64,000 nucleotides of DNA from Alteromonas marina (lineage in GTDB: Bacteria > Pseudomonadota > Gammaproteobacteria > Enterobacterales > Alteromonadaceae). Below, one piece after another: positions 1 through 7,563 of this stretch (positions within the stretch are counted from its first letter, which is position 1; each line of letters starts with the position of its first letter). Under the pieces are notes generated by a model, which worked only from the letters and a program-made list of their open reading frames with translations, did not search any database and was not told where the DNA came from. The position numbers and the translations under genes are program-made. The stretch spans positions 172,753-236,752 of the forward strand of contig NZ_JWLW01000003.1 in NCBI RefSeq assembly GCF_000808575.1. Direction: 5' to 3'.

Positions 1-1
1 T

Positions 2-556
2 GAGTCGACTATGGCCTCGCTTGAAGTTGCCCGTCAGTCAGTCAACGTCAATGTTGTTAATCGTGTAGTCGACCTGCTGACTCAGGCTCAGAAAATTTCG
101 TTTTTCGGATTGGGCGCTTCAGCATCTGTTGCTCACGATGCGCTGAATAAGTTCTTTCGATTCAACGTTCCCGTTGTGTACTTTGAAGATATTCTGATGC
201 AGCGTATGAGCTGTATGAATTGTTCGGCGGGAGATGTAGTTGTACTTATAAGCCATACCGGTCGTACAAAGAGTCTTGTTGAGATAGCGCAGATCGCCCG
301 AATGAACGATGCCACAGTTGTTGGTATTACGTCGGCGGACAGCCCACTGGCTCAAGAGTGCAGCTACGTATTGTCGTTGGAAGTACCAGAAGATACTGAT
401 ATGTATATGCCTATGGCGTCTCGCATTGCGCAGCTTACCCTCATTGACGTGCTTGCTACTGGATTCACGTTGCGCCGTGGTAATAAGTTCAGAGAAAACC
501 TTAAGCGTGTTAAAGACACACTCCGGGGTTCACGATACGAAAAGCGCGGCGATTAA
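2..556 (+). CDS. hexR: HexR, central-carbon repressor (RpiR family), 5' end missing
   Basis: C-terminal part of the RpiR-family regulator HexR, which represses Entner-Doudoroff and glycolytic/gluconeogenic genes and releases DNA when it binds KDPG. The frame is open to the left edge of the window, so the N-terminal helix-turn-helix is outside and only about 184 residues remain. What is visible is the SIS sugar-phosphate-binding domain. The stretches FFGLGASASVAHDA, NKFFRFNVPVVY, RMSCMNCSAGDVVVLISHTG and LIDVLATGFTLRRG match E. coli HexR as I remember it almost residue for residue. It is followed by a strong terminator and then by pykA, whose promoter carries a HexR box. An internal ATG at 11 is not a natural start, because the homology continues upstream of it. 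The identification is secure. Confidence 0.95.
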   Translation, partial: ESTMASLEVARQSVNVNVVNRVVDLLTQAQKISFFGLGASASVAHDALNKFFRFNVPVVYFEDILMQRMSCMNCSAGDVVVLISHTGRTKSLVEIAQIARMNDATVVGITSADSPLAQECSYVLSLEVPEDTDMYMPMASRIAQLTLIDVLATGFTLRRGNKFRENLKRVKDTLRGSRYEKRGD

Positions 557-622
557 ATCGCCATTACATTGATCATAGTCGCATTTATTGCCGTAGCAAT
601 GAACGGCTAATGAAGCCAGAAT

Positions 623-657
623 AACGCCTAACTGGTCGAGCCAGTTGGGCGTTTTTG
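623..657 (+). terminator. Rho-independent terminator of hexR
   Basis: A 13-bp stem (623-635 with 641-653, one G-U pair) with a 5-nt loop is followed by T-rich sequence. It lies 66 nt past the hexR stop and separates hexR from pykA. Confidence 0.9.
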
Positions 658-675
658 TTTATTTCATTCACATTA

Positions 676-703
676 TTGTCAAATTCAACTATTATTCTGT
701 AAT
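676..703 (+). promoter_or_regulatory. pykA promoter (-35/-10)
   Basis: TTGTCA at 676-681 and TGTAAT at 698-703 are separated by 16 bp, close to sigma-70 consensus. The -10 element is the left half of the HexR box, so a bound repressor would cover it. Transcription would start about 80 nt before the pykA ATG. Confidence 0.6.
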
Positions 704-712
704 AAAATTACG
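698..712 (+). promoter_or_regulatory. HexR operator upstream of pykA
   Basis: TGTAATAAAATTACG matches the published gammaproteobacterial HexR consensus TGTAAT-NNN-ATTACA at all but the last base. It lies about 83 nt upstream of pykA, a known HexR target, beside hexR itself. The site is read directly; its use is inferred. Confidence 0.8.
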
Positions 713-794
713 TAAAGCGATTACAGGTATTATCCCATTGTGGAATACCTAACACTTTTTGTCTTTTCTAACATAGAAACAGCGACGGAATCAC

Positions 795-2231
795 ATGACC
801 AGAAGAACGAAAATTCTTGCCACCCTAGGACCTGCAACCGACTCTCTTGAAAAAATCCAGGCGCTCATAGCGGCAGGCGCGAATACAGTGCGTATGAACT
901 TTTCTCATGGGCAGGCTGAAGATCATATTGAGCGTGCCAAGCGCGTTCGTCAGGCTGCAAAGAACTTAGGTAAATACGTAGCTATCTTAGGCGATCTTCA
1001 AGGTCCTAAAATTCGTGTCGCTCGTTTTTCAGAAGGTGCTGTTCACCTGGACGTAGGCGCTAAGTTTATCCTAGACGCAGAGCTTGGCCGCGATGAAGGC
1101 AATGTTAACCAAGTAGGTATTGATTACAAAGCGCTTCCTGATGATGTATCTGCAGGCGACATCCTTCTTCTTGATGACGGCCGTATTCAGCTTCGCGTAA
1201 CGGGCGTTGAAGGTCGCAAGGTGCTTACTGAGGTCACCGTAGGTGGTAAACTTTCAAACAATAAAGGCATAAACCGTCAAGGCGGTGGGCTTTCCGCTGA
1301 CGCGCTTACCGATAAAGATAAAGAAGACATCAAAACCGCGGCAAAGATTGGTGTTGATTACCTTGCGGTCTCATTTCCTCGAAGCGGTGCAGACCTGAAT
1401 TATGCACGAGAACTTGCTGAAGCAGCAGGTTGCTACGCAAAAATTTGTGCGAAGGTTGAACGTGCTGAAACGGTAGCTTCTGATGAAGCCATGGACGACA
1501 TCATTACAGCATCAGACGCCGTTATGGTAGCCCGTGGTGATTTAGGTGTTGAAATTGGAGACGCAGAACTTGTTGGCGTTCAGAAAAAGCTTATCGCCCG
1601 CTCTCGTCAACTGAATAAAGTGGTTATTACTGCGACTCAAATGATGGAGTCGATGATTGATAGCCCCATGCCAACGCGTGCAGAAGTAATGGACGTTGCG
1701 AACGCCGTACTTGATGGAACTGACGCGGTTATGCTTTCTGCTGAAACTGCCGCGGGTAACTTCCCTATCGAAACGGTTGCTGCTATGGCCCGAGTGTGTG
1801 AAGGTGCAGAAACCCATCCAAGCGTTAAAATCTCTAAGCACCGCATGGACCAGCAGTTTTCATCTACTAGCGAATCAATTGCCCTCTCTGCTGTATACGC
1901 TGCAAACCACTTGCCAAGCGTTAAAGCGATTGTAGGTTTAACTGAAAGCGGAACTACGCCAACATTGATGTCACGCATCACTACAGCTCTGCCAATTATT
2001 GCGATGTCTCGTCACGAATCAACGCTAAATACAATGGCACTTTGCCGTGGCGTTAAGCCGGTTTTCTTCGACTCATCTAACAGTGAACCTGGCAAATTGA
2101 AGTACGATGTCATTGCATCACTTAAAGAAAAAGGCTTAGTGAAAAGCGGAGACAGTATCATTCTGACTTATGGCGATGAAATGGAAAAAGTAGGCGCAAC
2201 TAATACCCTTAAAATCGTAGAAGTCGAATAG
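795..2231 (+). CDS. pykA: Pyruvate kinase (PykA type)
   Basis: Pyruvate kinase converts phosphoenolpyruvate and ADP to pyruvate and ATP, the last step of glycolysis, in the cytoplasm. The 478 residues match the PykA (type II) length of about 480. Visible landmarks are TLGPAT near the N-terminus, RMNFSHG with its conserved Arg/Asn, [30 protein letters not shown] with the catalytic Lys region, [12 protein letters not shown] for Mg2+ binding, and [10 protein letters not shown]. The ATG at 795 gives the standard N-terminus. No strong Shine-Dalgarno is seen. A HexR box covers the promoter, so it is probably derepressed when KDPG accumulates. That links it to the uronate operon at 18.9-25 kb, which feeds KDPG. 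The call is secure. Confidence 0.97.
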   Translation: MTRRTKILATLGPATDSLEKIQALIAAGANTVRMNFSHGQAEDHIERAKRVRQAAKNLGKYVAILGDLQGPKIRVARFSEGAVHLDVGAKFILDAELGRDEGNVNQVGIDYKALPDDVSAGDILLLDDGRIQLRVTGVEGRKVLTEVTVGGKLSNNKGINRQGGGLSADALTDKDKEDIKTAAKIGVDYLAVSFPRSGADLNYARELAEAAGCYAKICAKVERAETVASDEAMDDIITASDAVMVARGDLGVEIGDAELVGVQKKLIARSRQLNKVVITATQMMESMIDSPMPTRAEVMDVANAVLDGTDAVMLSAETAAGNFPIETVAAMARVCEGAETHPSVKISKHRMDQQFSSTSESIALSAVYAANHLPSVKAIVGLTESGTTPTLMSRITTALPIIAMSRHESTLNTMALCRGVKPVFFDSSNSEPGKLKYDVIASLKEKGLVKSGDSIILTYGDEMEKVGATNTLKIVEVE

Positions 2232-2250
2232 CAACGAAAACAACATTAAA

Positions 2251-2277
2251 GCGAAGCTTAAAGCTTCGTTTTTTTTT
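2251..2277 (+). terminator. Terminator of pykA
   Basis: CGAAGC and GCTTCG (2252-2257 and 2263-2268) form a hairpin followed by nine T's, 20 nt after the pykA stop. It is a textbook intrinsic terminator. Confidence 0.92.
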
Positions 2278-2305
2278 GCCTGAAATTTGTGTGGATATGA
2301 AAGTC

Positions 2306-2346
2306 AAAAATGCCCCTTACGTTCTCAAAATGTAAAGGGCGTTTTC
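2306..2346 (-). terminator. Terminator of the small membrane-protein gene (may work both ways)
   Basis: GCCCCTTAC at 2312-2320 pairs with GTAAAGGGC at 2332-2340. Read on the minus strand the stem is followed by T's (the A-run at 2306-2310). It lies just past the stop of the minus-strand gene and converges on pykA. Confidence 0.7.
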
Positions 2347-2362
2347 AATAATGATGTTTGGG

Positions 2363-2740
2363 CTAAATTGCCTGTGCGGTATAGCTCTCTGTCTCTTGAG
2401 CGATATCGTTCGCATATTGAGAAAGATGGTGGCTAAGGATGTTCTCAGCGCGCTCAACAAACTCGTCACGTTTAAATTTCCAGCCTCTTAAATCAGCTTG
2501 TTTTGCCTGCTTAACATAAAAATCTAAGCGTGTTTTTCTAAGCAGATGCGCCTTTTTGGATAGATCAAACTCTACAAGTGATAATGTCTGTTCAACTTTG
2601 ACGATATCTGCGTGAACTGTGCGTTCAGCGTCATCAGCTGTTGCTTGGCTAATTGAAAGCTTACCCTGCCCGAACAAACCAATTAATGCTATTACAACTG
2701 AAACAACTATAGCTGAATAAACCCACTTTAAAACGTTCAT
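2363..2740 (-). CDS. Small membrane-anchored protein of unknown function
   Basis: I do not recognise this 125-residue protein. One hydrophobic N-terminal segment (about residues 7-25, AIVVSVVIALIGLFG) is followed by a charged, probably helical domain with a heptad-like run (residues 40-100). That suggests a single-pass protein with its soluble part in the periplasm; the segment could also be an uncleaved signal anchor. AAGGAG sits 7 nt before the ATG, which makes expression likely. It is transcribed convergently to pykA, with a terminator between them. No cysteines and no catalytic motif are visible. Confidence 0.7.
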   Translation of the reverse strand: MNVLKWVYSAIVVSVVIALIGLFGQGKLSISQATADDAERTVHADIVKVEQTLSLVEFDLSKKAHLLRKTRLDFYVKQAKQADLRGWKFKRDEFVERAENILSHHLSQYANDIAQETESYTAQAI

Positions 2741-3306
2741 GCCTCACTCCTTGACCAATTGTGAACTGCTCTTATTCTGAAGAACAACTTATTTGGTAAA
2801 TGATCTTGGCGCTGAAAAGTTAGTGTATGCCAGTCAGCGCGCTAATTTTAATTACTATGTATAATTTGAATTTGCAGCTTCTATACCACAATATATTTCT
2901 TTGTATTTCAGTAAGATATAAAACAAGACTGCTACTACGAAATGTATTGAAAGAATTTTCTACACACTTTAAGAGAAATTTTCCGTGTCTTTGCTTTAGG
3001 CGTAATCAAAGCCCTTCCGTACAAAAGTTAGCGAAACGGCCTCAAGTAAACAGCAGATAAAGAATAAAGTGTTTAGTGCCTCTTCGGTGTTACCAAAAAG
3101 TTCATTTATTGCGCTAAATATTGCCGTGTGCATAGTCATCAGTATAAGTAGCATTGCTAAGCGATTGTCTATGAAGAAGTTTAAATGTCTAAAATAAAAA
3201 TAATGCCTTTTGCCTTCTCGTTATTTGACGTTTCCGTTACACCATGGACTACGCCGGCACTATGTCGATGTAATGACCGGCCTACCTTGCTTATGTTAGG
3301 CAAGAA
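2741..3306. other. Gene-poor stretch, no supported gene
   Basis: About 570 bp between two minus-strand genes. Its only open frame of note (77 codons, 2827-3060, plus) has no ribosome-binding site, no recognisable motif and an odd composition rich in Cys/Leu/Arg, so I do not call it. I see no clear repeat or RNA here. Confidence 0.5.
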
Positions 3307-3328
3307 AAAAGGGGCGAATGCCCCTTTT
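3305..3328 (-). terminator. Terminator of the BON-domain gene
   Basis: GGGGC-GAAT-GCCCC (3311-3324) is flanked by an A-run on the left and T's on the right. It acts as an intrinsic terminator on the minus strand and probably on both. Confidence 0.88.
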
Positions 3329-3351
3329 CATTAAGTCGAGTAAAGAAACCA

Positions 3352-3960
3352 TTAGTTCATTGCGGTTTCAGTAACTACGCGAAGGTTGCTTTCAACATCC
3401 TTGACATCAGAAGCATTCTTAGCAATTTCTACAGCTAGGTCGCGCTCAGCATCAGAATCAACGTCGCCAGTCAGTGTTACTACACCGTTTTCTACGTCAA
3501 CATCGATGTCGAAACCTGAAATATCGGTATCCATAAGAAGACGGGTTTTGATTACTGTGGCGATTTTGGCGTCAGTTAATTCGCTTGTACCTTCGTCAAC
3601 AGTATCTTCCATGTCATCTGACATGTCGCCTTCCATATCTTTGTCAGAGACAACCGTAAGCTTATTGTCTACAGACGTTACACCGTCAATATTCGCTACT
3701 AGCTCTTCCGCTAGCTTTTTATCAACAGAGTTCTCAACCTTACCAGTAAGAACGACATTACCGTTTTTAACGTCAGTATTAATGTCGAATGAATCAAGGT
3801 TACCATTGAACAACAGCGTTGCTTCTGCTTTGCCATCAATCCATGCGTCTTTGGCACCTTTCTCCCATTTATTACTTGTGCTGTCTGTGCCCATGTCACC
3901 TGCATATGCAGCTGTAGTCAAAGTTGTAGCAACAATCATAGAAATAAGTGAACGTTTCAT
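3352..3960 (-). CDS. Periplasmic protein with two BON domains (OsmY-like)
   Basis: A secreted 202-residue protein. The ATG at 3960 is chosen because AGGAG lies 7 nt upstream and it starts a clean signal peptide (KRSLISMIVATTLTTAAYA, cleaved before GD). Earlier in-frame codons add only a charged leader. Two BON (bacterial OsmY and nodulation) domains follow: about residues 35-95, containing VVLTGKVENSVDKK, and about 130-200, containing VVTLTGDVDSDAERD. An acidic linker rich in Asp, Glu and Met joins them. BON domains bind phospholipid and are typical of envelope-stress proteins such as OsmY, so a role at the periplasmic membrane face is likely. It stands alone with its own terminator. The domain call is firm and the physiological role is inferred. 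Confidence 0.85.
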   Translation of the reverse strand: MKRSLISMIVATTLTTAAYAGDMGTDSTSNKWEKGAKDAWIDGKAEATLLFNGNLDSFDINTDVKNGNVVLTGKVENSVDKKLAEELVANIDGVTSVDNKLTVVSDKDMEGDMSDDMEDTVDEGTSELTDAKIATVIKTRLLMDTDISGFDIDVDVENGVVTLTGDVDSDAERDLAVEIAKNASDVKDVESNLRVVTETAMN

Positions 3961-4356
3961 AACATTTCTCCTTTGTCGAAACTCGTAGATAGTCATGCCA
4001 TTTCCTTGCCAACAAAATAAAATATTGTTTTATATGATAAATATTCAGTTCCAGGGCTAGTTAAGTATGTTTTGTTTTGCAAACTTTGCCTTTGTTTGAG
4101 AACTTTTTACTTAACTCTGTTAATGCCCAAAACTCGTCAACGTCACTTAAGAAAGCACCTCTTAATTGTACTAGGAAATAACTCTTCGCCGTTGCCCGCC
4201 ACCTTGTTGCAGTGATGCCTAGGTTAAACTTATTTCACAAAGCAGCCGTAGTTATAACGATTCGTATCGCTTCACTAGCTGCCATTAATTTAATCTTGCA
4301 GACAGAAGCAACAGGTGGAGTATTTTTCGTTAATTAAACTCAAGGACCAACTAGAC
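3961..4356. other. Intergenic region between divergent genes
   Basis: About 400 AT-rich bp holding the divergent promoters of the BON-domain gene and the EEP-family gene. I see no clear operator, repeat or RNA structure. Confidence 0.5.
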
Positions 4357-5340
4357 ATGGATACTGCACTTACTGCTGTTTCAGTCTTATTTATAGCCGT
4401 AAGCTGGGCCCCTTTGCTTCCTTCTTCTCATTGGTTAGTAAGAGTGTGGGAATTTCCGCGACTACAAATAGCAGCTATCATTTCTTTGCTAATTGCTGGG
4501 CATATTTTTGAATCAACCTATTACGCACAGATAGATAGCCTAGCAGTAATTATTGTCGCTGGATTAACAGTTAGCCTTATTTATCAGGTTATCTGGATCA
4601 TTCCTTATACCCCTCTGTATAAAAGAGAAGTTAGGCACGTCGAGGTTGAGAGTGCGAGCCAAAAGCTAAGTGTTTTATCAAGCAATGTGTATATGCCTAA
4701 TGACGATTTTCGCAAGCTCATTGAACACGTACGTAATAAGCAACCTGATTTTCTCGTAACGTTGGAATCTAATGAGAAGTGGCAGAAAGGCATCAGTGAA
4801 ATTGAATCTGAATACCCGTATCGTAAATTTTGCCCACTCGAAAACCTCTACGGTATGCATCTTTATAGTAAGCTTCCCTTTGAAGAGGTCTCATTGCGAT
4901 TTCTAATAGAAGAAGATGTGCCGTCTATGAAAGTTAAAATCAATCACCACGGACAAGATGTCACGCTATATTTTCTTCATCCAAAACCACCAAGCCCAAC
5001 AGAAAACACGTATGCAAAGCCCAGAGACGTAGAACTTAATGTTGTGGGGGAAGAAATAGCTGAAACAGAGGGCCCTATTGTCGTCGCTGGCGATCTTAAC
5101 GATGTAGCTTGGTCACCTACTACCAGAAAGTTCAAGAAAATAAGCGGACTTTTAGACCCACGAGAGGGGCGCGGTTTTTTCAATACATTTCACGCGAAAT
5201 ATCCTTTAGTGAAATGGCCGTTAGACCACGTATTTCACTCGGAACACTTTGCATTGGTCAATATAGAGAAGCTTGAAAGCATAGGCTCAGACCACTACCC
5301 GCTTTATACTGAACTAGCGCTAATCACGGACAAAGATTAA
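4357..5340 (+). CDS. Membrane-anchored endonuclease/exonuclease/phosphatase (EEP) family protein
   Basis: A 327-residue protein with two or three N-terminal membrane segments (about residues 1-90) and a C-terminal EEP domain (about 105-325). Visible EEP signatures are SSNVY with the metal-site Asn, ESNEKW with a metal-site Glu, VAGDLNDVAWSP with the Asp-x-Asn pair, and GSDHYPL with the catalytic His. The domain therefore looks intact and faces the periplasm. EEP members cut nucleic acids, phosphoinositides or phosphodiesters, and I cannot tell the substrate. The ATG at 4357 has AAGGA about 10 nt upstream. A GTG at 4315 would add 14 residues with a poorer context. It is convergent with the next gene, with only 17 bp between the stops. 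Confidence 0.8.
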   Translation: MDTALTAVSVLFIAVSWAPLLPSSHWLVRVWEFPRLQIAAIISLLIAGHIFESTYYAQIDSLAVIIVAGLTVSLIYQVIWIIPYTPLYKREVRHVEVESASQKLSVLSSNVYMPNDDFRKLIEHVRNKQPDFLVTLESNEKWQKGISEIESEYPYRKFCPLENLYGMHLYSKLPFEEVSLRFLIEEDVPSMKVKINHHGQDVTLYFLHPKPPSPTENTYAKPRDVELNVVGEEIAETEGPIVVAGDLNDVAWSPTTRKFKKISGLLDPREGRGFFNTFHAKYPLVKWPLDHVFHSEHFALVNIEKLESIGSDHYPLYTELALITDKD

Positions 5341-5357
5341 TATTCAAGACTTTAACT

Positions 5358-5906
5358 TTAATGAAAGCTACGGTGTTTGACACACCACATGAGGCTATCA
5401 CACGCCTCCTCACGCTTTTTAAAGTGGGCCAGCCCTATTAGCTTGTTATCCCGAGGCCAAACCGCTTGGTTAAGCACCTCATGATCTTCTGCCGATAGTT
5501 GTTCGCTATCTAACACAATCTCAACCGCTTTTTTATTGGGTTTTATTAATGTGGGGTTAGCTTCTTTGACCAGAGCAGAGTTCACACAAATATACTCTCT
5601 CTTAACAGGATCTCTCACCACGCCGATGTAGTTGTTGTCACAAATTATAGCTGGCCAGCCTTCCGTTATTCTGCTCTGTCCAAACATTACGAGTGTAAAA
5701 GCAACAAGAACGAAAAGCGTTAAACCGATAAATTGAGCGCTCAAATCTGGTGCTACACTTACAATAACGCCGACAACAGCAGCGAAAAATATCCAGCCGC
5801 CGAATACTCTGCGCATAGCATTTGGTGAGATACCAGATATAACATCAACCACCTTTAATGATTGTTTGTCATAGTGTCGAATGAATACAGACGATTGTGA
5901 TTCCAC
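5358..5906 (-). CDS. Membrane protein of unknown function
   Basis: I do not recognise this 182-residue protein. It has two adjacent transmembrane helices at about residues 35-75 (GGWIFFAAVVGVIVSVA and FIGLTLFVLVAFTLVMFG) and a soluble C-terminal half of about 105 residues. That half resembles a small beta-rich cytoplasmic domain of the PH/photosystem-assembly-like type; this is a weak impression. The start is GTG at 5906 with AAAGG close upstream. It has no evident operon partner. Confidence 0.65.
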   Translation of the reverse strand: MESQSSVFIRHYDKQSLKVVDVISGISPNAMRRVFGGWIFFAAVVGVIVSVAPDLSAQFIGLTLFVLVAFTLVMFGQSRITEGWPAIICDNNYIGVVRDPVKREYICVNSALVKEANPTLIKPNKKAVEIVLDSEQLSAEDHEVLNQAVWPRDNKLIGLAHFKKREEACDSLMWCVKHRSFH

Positions 5907-6462
5907 AGCCTTTGTCCACCAGAAAAAATACGAAATACAGAAATTAATACGTTACAAGTAAGGCTGAAGATTTACCTACTCTCTGAGTGAGTAAAAACCA
6001 ATAATATGAGATTAGTTCTACTCGAAAGAAAACGTGTTAAGCAATATTTGTAGGAATATTTAAACTATTGAATTGTAATGTTTAACCTACTAACCAACCA
6101 TATCAAAATATGTGGGAACGGCAAAGCAATTACGCGCTAGATGCACAGTAAAACAAGACTTATGAAAAGAAGCGTCATGTTAAACTGCAAATAAGAACAA
6201 ACCACCAAAAATTAATATAAAAAACTGCTGTTGGCCTCTATACATTCGTTTGTAAATTTTTCTCTCCCTTTGCACCTCTTGCTTGCCTTGGCGCTCAACC
6301 ATTGCTAAAAATTTTCAAAAACATAACTTGATAACAATTCTTTTATTTAACAATCAATAATTTACAAAAAAAGGAACACTCTTTGCCTGTACGAAAGTAT
6401 AACGTTCAACATTTCATGTCGTCGTTATTACAGGTTCAACAAATTAGAAAGGGAGGAAGAGT
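5907..6462. other. Long AT-rich intergenic region
   Basis: About 550 bp between divergent genes, rich in A/T runs. It must contain the glycosyltransferase promoter, but I cannot single out one convincing -35/-10 pair. No open frame, repeat or tRNA is visible. Confidence 0.5.
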
Positions 6463-7446
6463 ATGCGTTCACCGATAAGTGCAGTAACTATTGTTAAGAG
6501 CAGAACTGAGAAGCTGACCAATTTGATAACTCAGTTAGAGCAATGCTCTCCAACGCCAGATGAGCTAGTCATTGTTTGGATGGCACCTCCTTCTGATTTG
6601 TCACTCGTACGCAGTGACAAATTCGACATTGTTCACAAGTTTGTGACTCAAGATGCGCTTCCGATAGCGAAAGCGCGCAACAAGGGTATGTCAGCGGCCA
6701 AGCACGCGAATTTAGTTTACCTAAACGTAGACGCAGTTATTGCCCCATCGCTTTTTAGAGATGGCTTGCTTGCGCTTCGTGACAACACCGTAGTGATCAC
6801 ATCAGTGGTGTTTTTACCCAATGAGCGCTGTTGCAAACCCTACCGACAAATTTCAAAAGATGAAAAAGAAATCGGTTATTTAGCAAGTAATGACGACACG
6901 TTACCCGAAGACGACAATAACGAAATACCTTCAAGAGATCAGGAAATTAATCATGGAAAGTTTAGTGACGATAGTATTTGTTCTACAGTGTTTTTTATTC
7001 GTAAGGCAGACTTTCATAAAACCGGCGGCTTCGATGAAGGCTACGCGGGTTTCGGACTAAACGACGAAGATTTTTTCACTAACTGTAGAGCATTAGGGTT
7101 TTCGTTAGAGCAATTGCCCACGCGCACATTTGCACCACACCGCCCTAATTATCAATGCCCGATAAATCACCTTTTAGACTTTGTTCATAATGCACAGCGT
7201 TTTCACTCGAAATGGGGATTTTACCCATGTGTCAATGTATTGAACGCGTATGCAGACCAAGGTTTTATTAATGCTGACTTCAAGCAAAACGGCATTAAGA
7301 TCAAGCACCTCCCCCAGCAGGTAGAGGAAGACACACCAGGAGCTCCGGCCGAGAAGCCAATGGTAACGAACGCTCAGAACAATATCGCGTTCACATCTTT
7401 TCATTCCCCAGAGAAAGAATCTGGTCTTCTGAGCACTTCAGCTTAA
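6463..7446 (+). CDS. Glycosyltransferase, GT2-like with galactosyltransferase C-terminal motif
   Basis: A 327-residue cytoplasmic glycosyltransferase. The N-terminal nucleotide-sugar half holds PIAKARNKGMSAA and the metal-binding region YLNVDAVIAP, where one of the usual acidic residues is Asn-Val-Asp. The acceptor half contains KTGGFDEGYAGFGLNDEDFF (around residues 188-207), the galactosyltransferase-like motif of the GT7-C/GT2 group. The last 60 residues are probably disordered. It has no membrane segment or signal peptide. A strong ribosome site (GGGAGGAAGAG) precedes the ATG. It is not inside a polysaccharide cluster, so donor and acceptor are unknown. Confidence 0.78.
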   Translation: MRSPISAVTIVKSRTEKLTNLITQLEQCSPTPDELVIVWMAPPSDLSLVRSDKFDIVHKFVTQDALPIAKARNKGMSAAKHANLVYLNVDAVIAPSLFRDGLLALRDNTVVITSVVFLPNERCCKPYRQISKDEKEIGYLASNDDTLPEDDNNEIPSRDQEINHGKFSDDSICSTVFFIRKADFHKTGGFDEGYAGFGLNDEDFFTNCRALGFSLEQLPTRTFAPHRPNYQCPINHLLDFVHNAQRFHSKWGFYPCVNVLNAYADQGFINADFKQNGIKIKHLPQQVEEDTPGAPAEKPMVTNAQNNIAFTSFHSPEKESGLLSTSA

Positions 7447-7485
7447 GCGATATTGCATTATGGCGGGAAAGCACTCGGATTAGAT

Positions 7486-7513
7486 GCTCGCGAGCAATAG
7501 AAAGCTCGCGAGC
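7486..7513. terminator. GC-rich hairpin between convergent genes
   Basis: Two copies of GCTCGCGAGC (7486-7495 and 7504-7513), each itself a palindrome, can pair into a 10-bp stem with an 8-nt loop. No T-run follows, so termination is only probable. Confidence 0.5.
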
Positions 7514-7563
7514 GCAGTAATTGTTAGATGTCAAAGTTTACGCCTGAAGGCATCTACTACTGG

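Noticed and set aside
2827..3060. 77-codon open frame on the plus strand
   Set aside because: No ribosome site, no recognisable domain, odd composition, and it lies in a gene-poor AT-rich stretch.
3386..3988. 200-codon open frame opposite the BON-domain gene
   Set aside because: Very rich in Ser and Thr, an antisense shadow of the acidic BON-domain gene, which has signal peptide, ribosome site and terminator.
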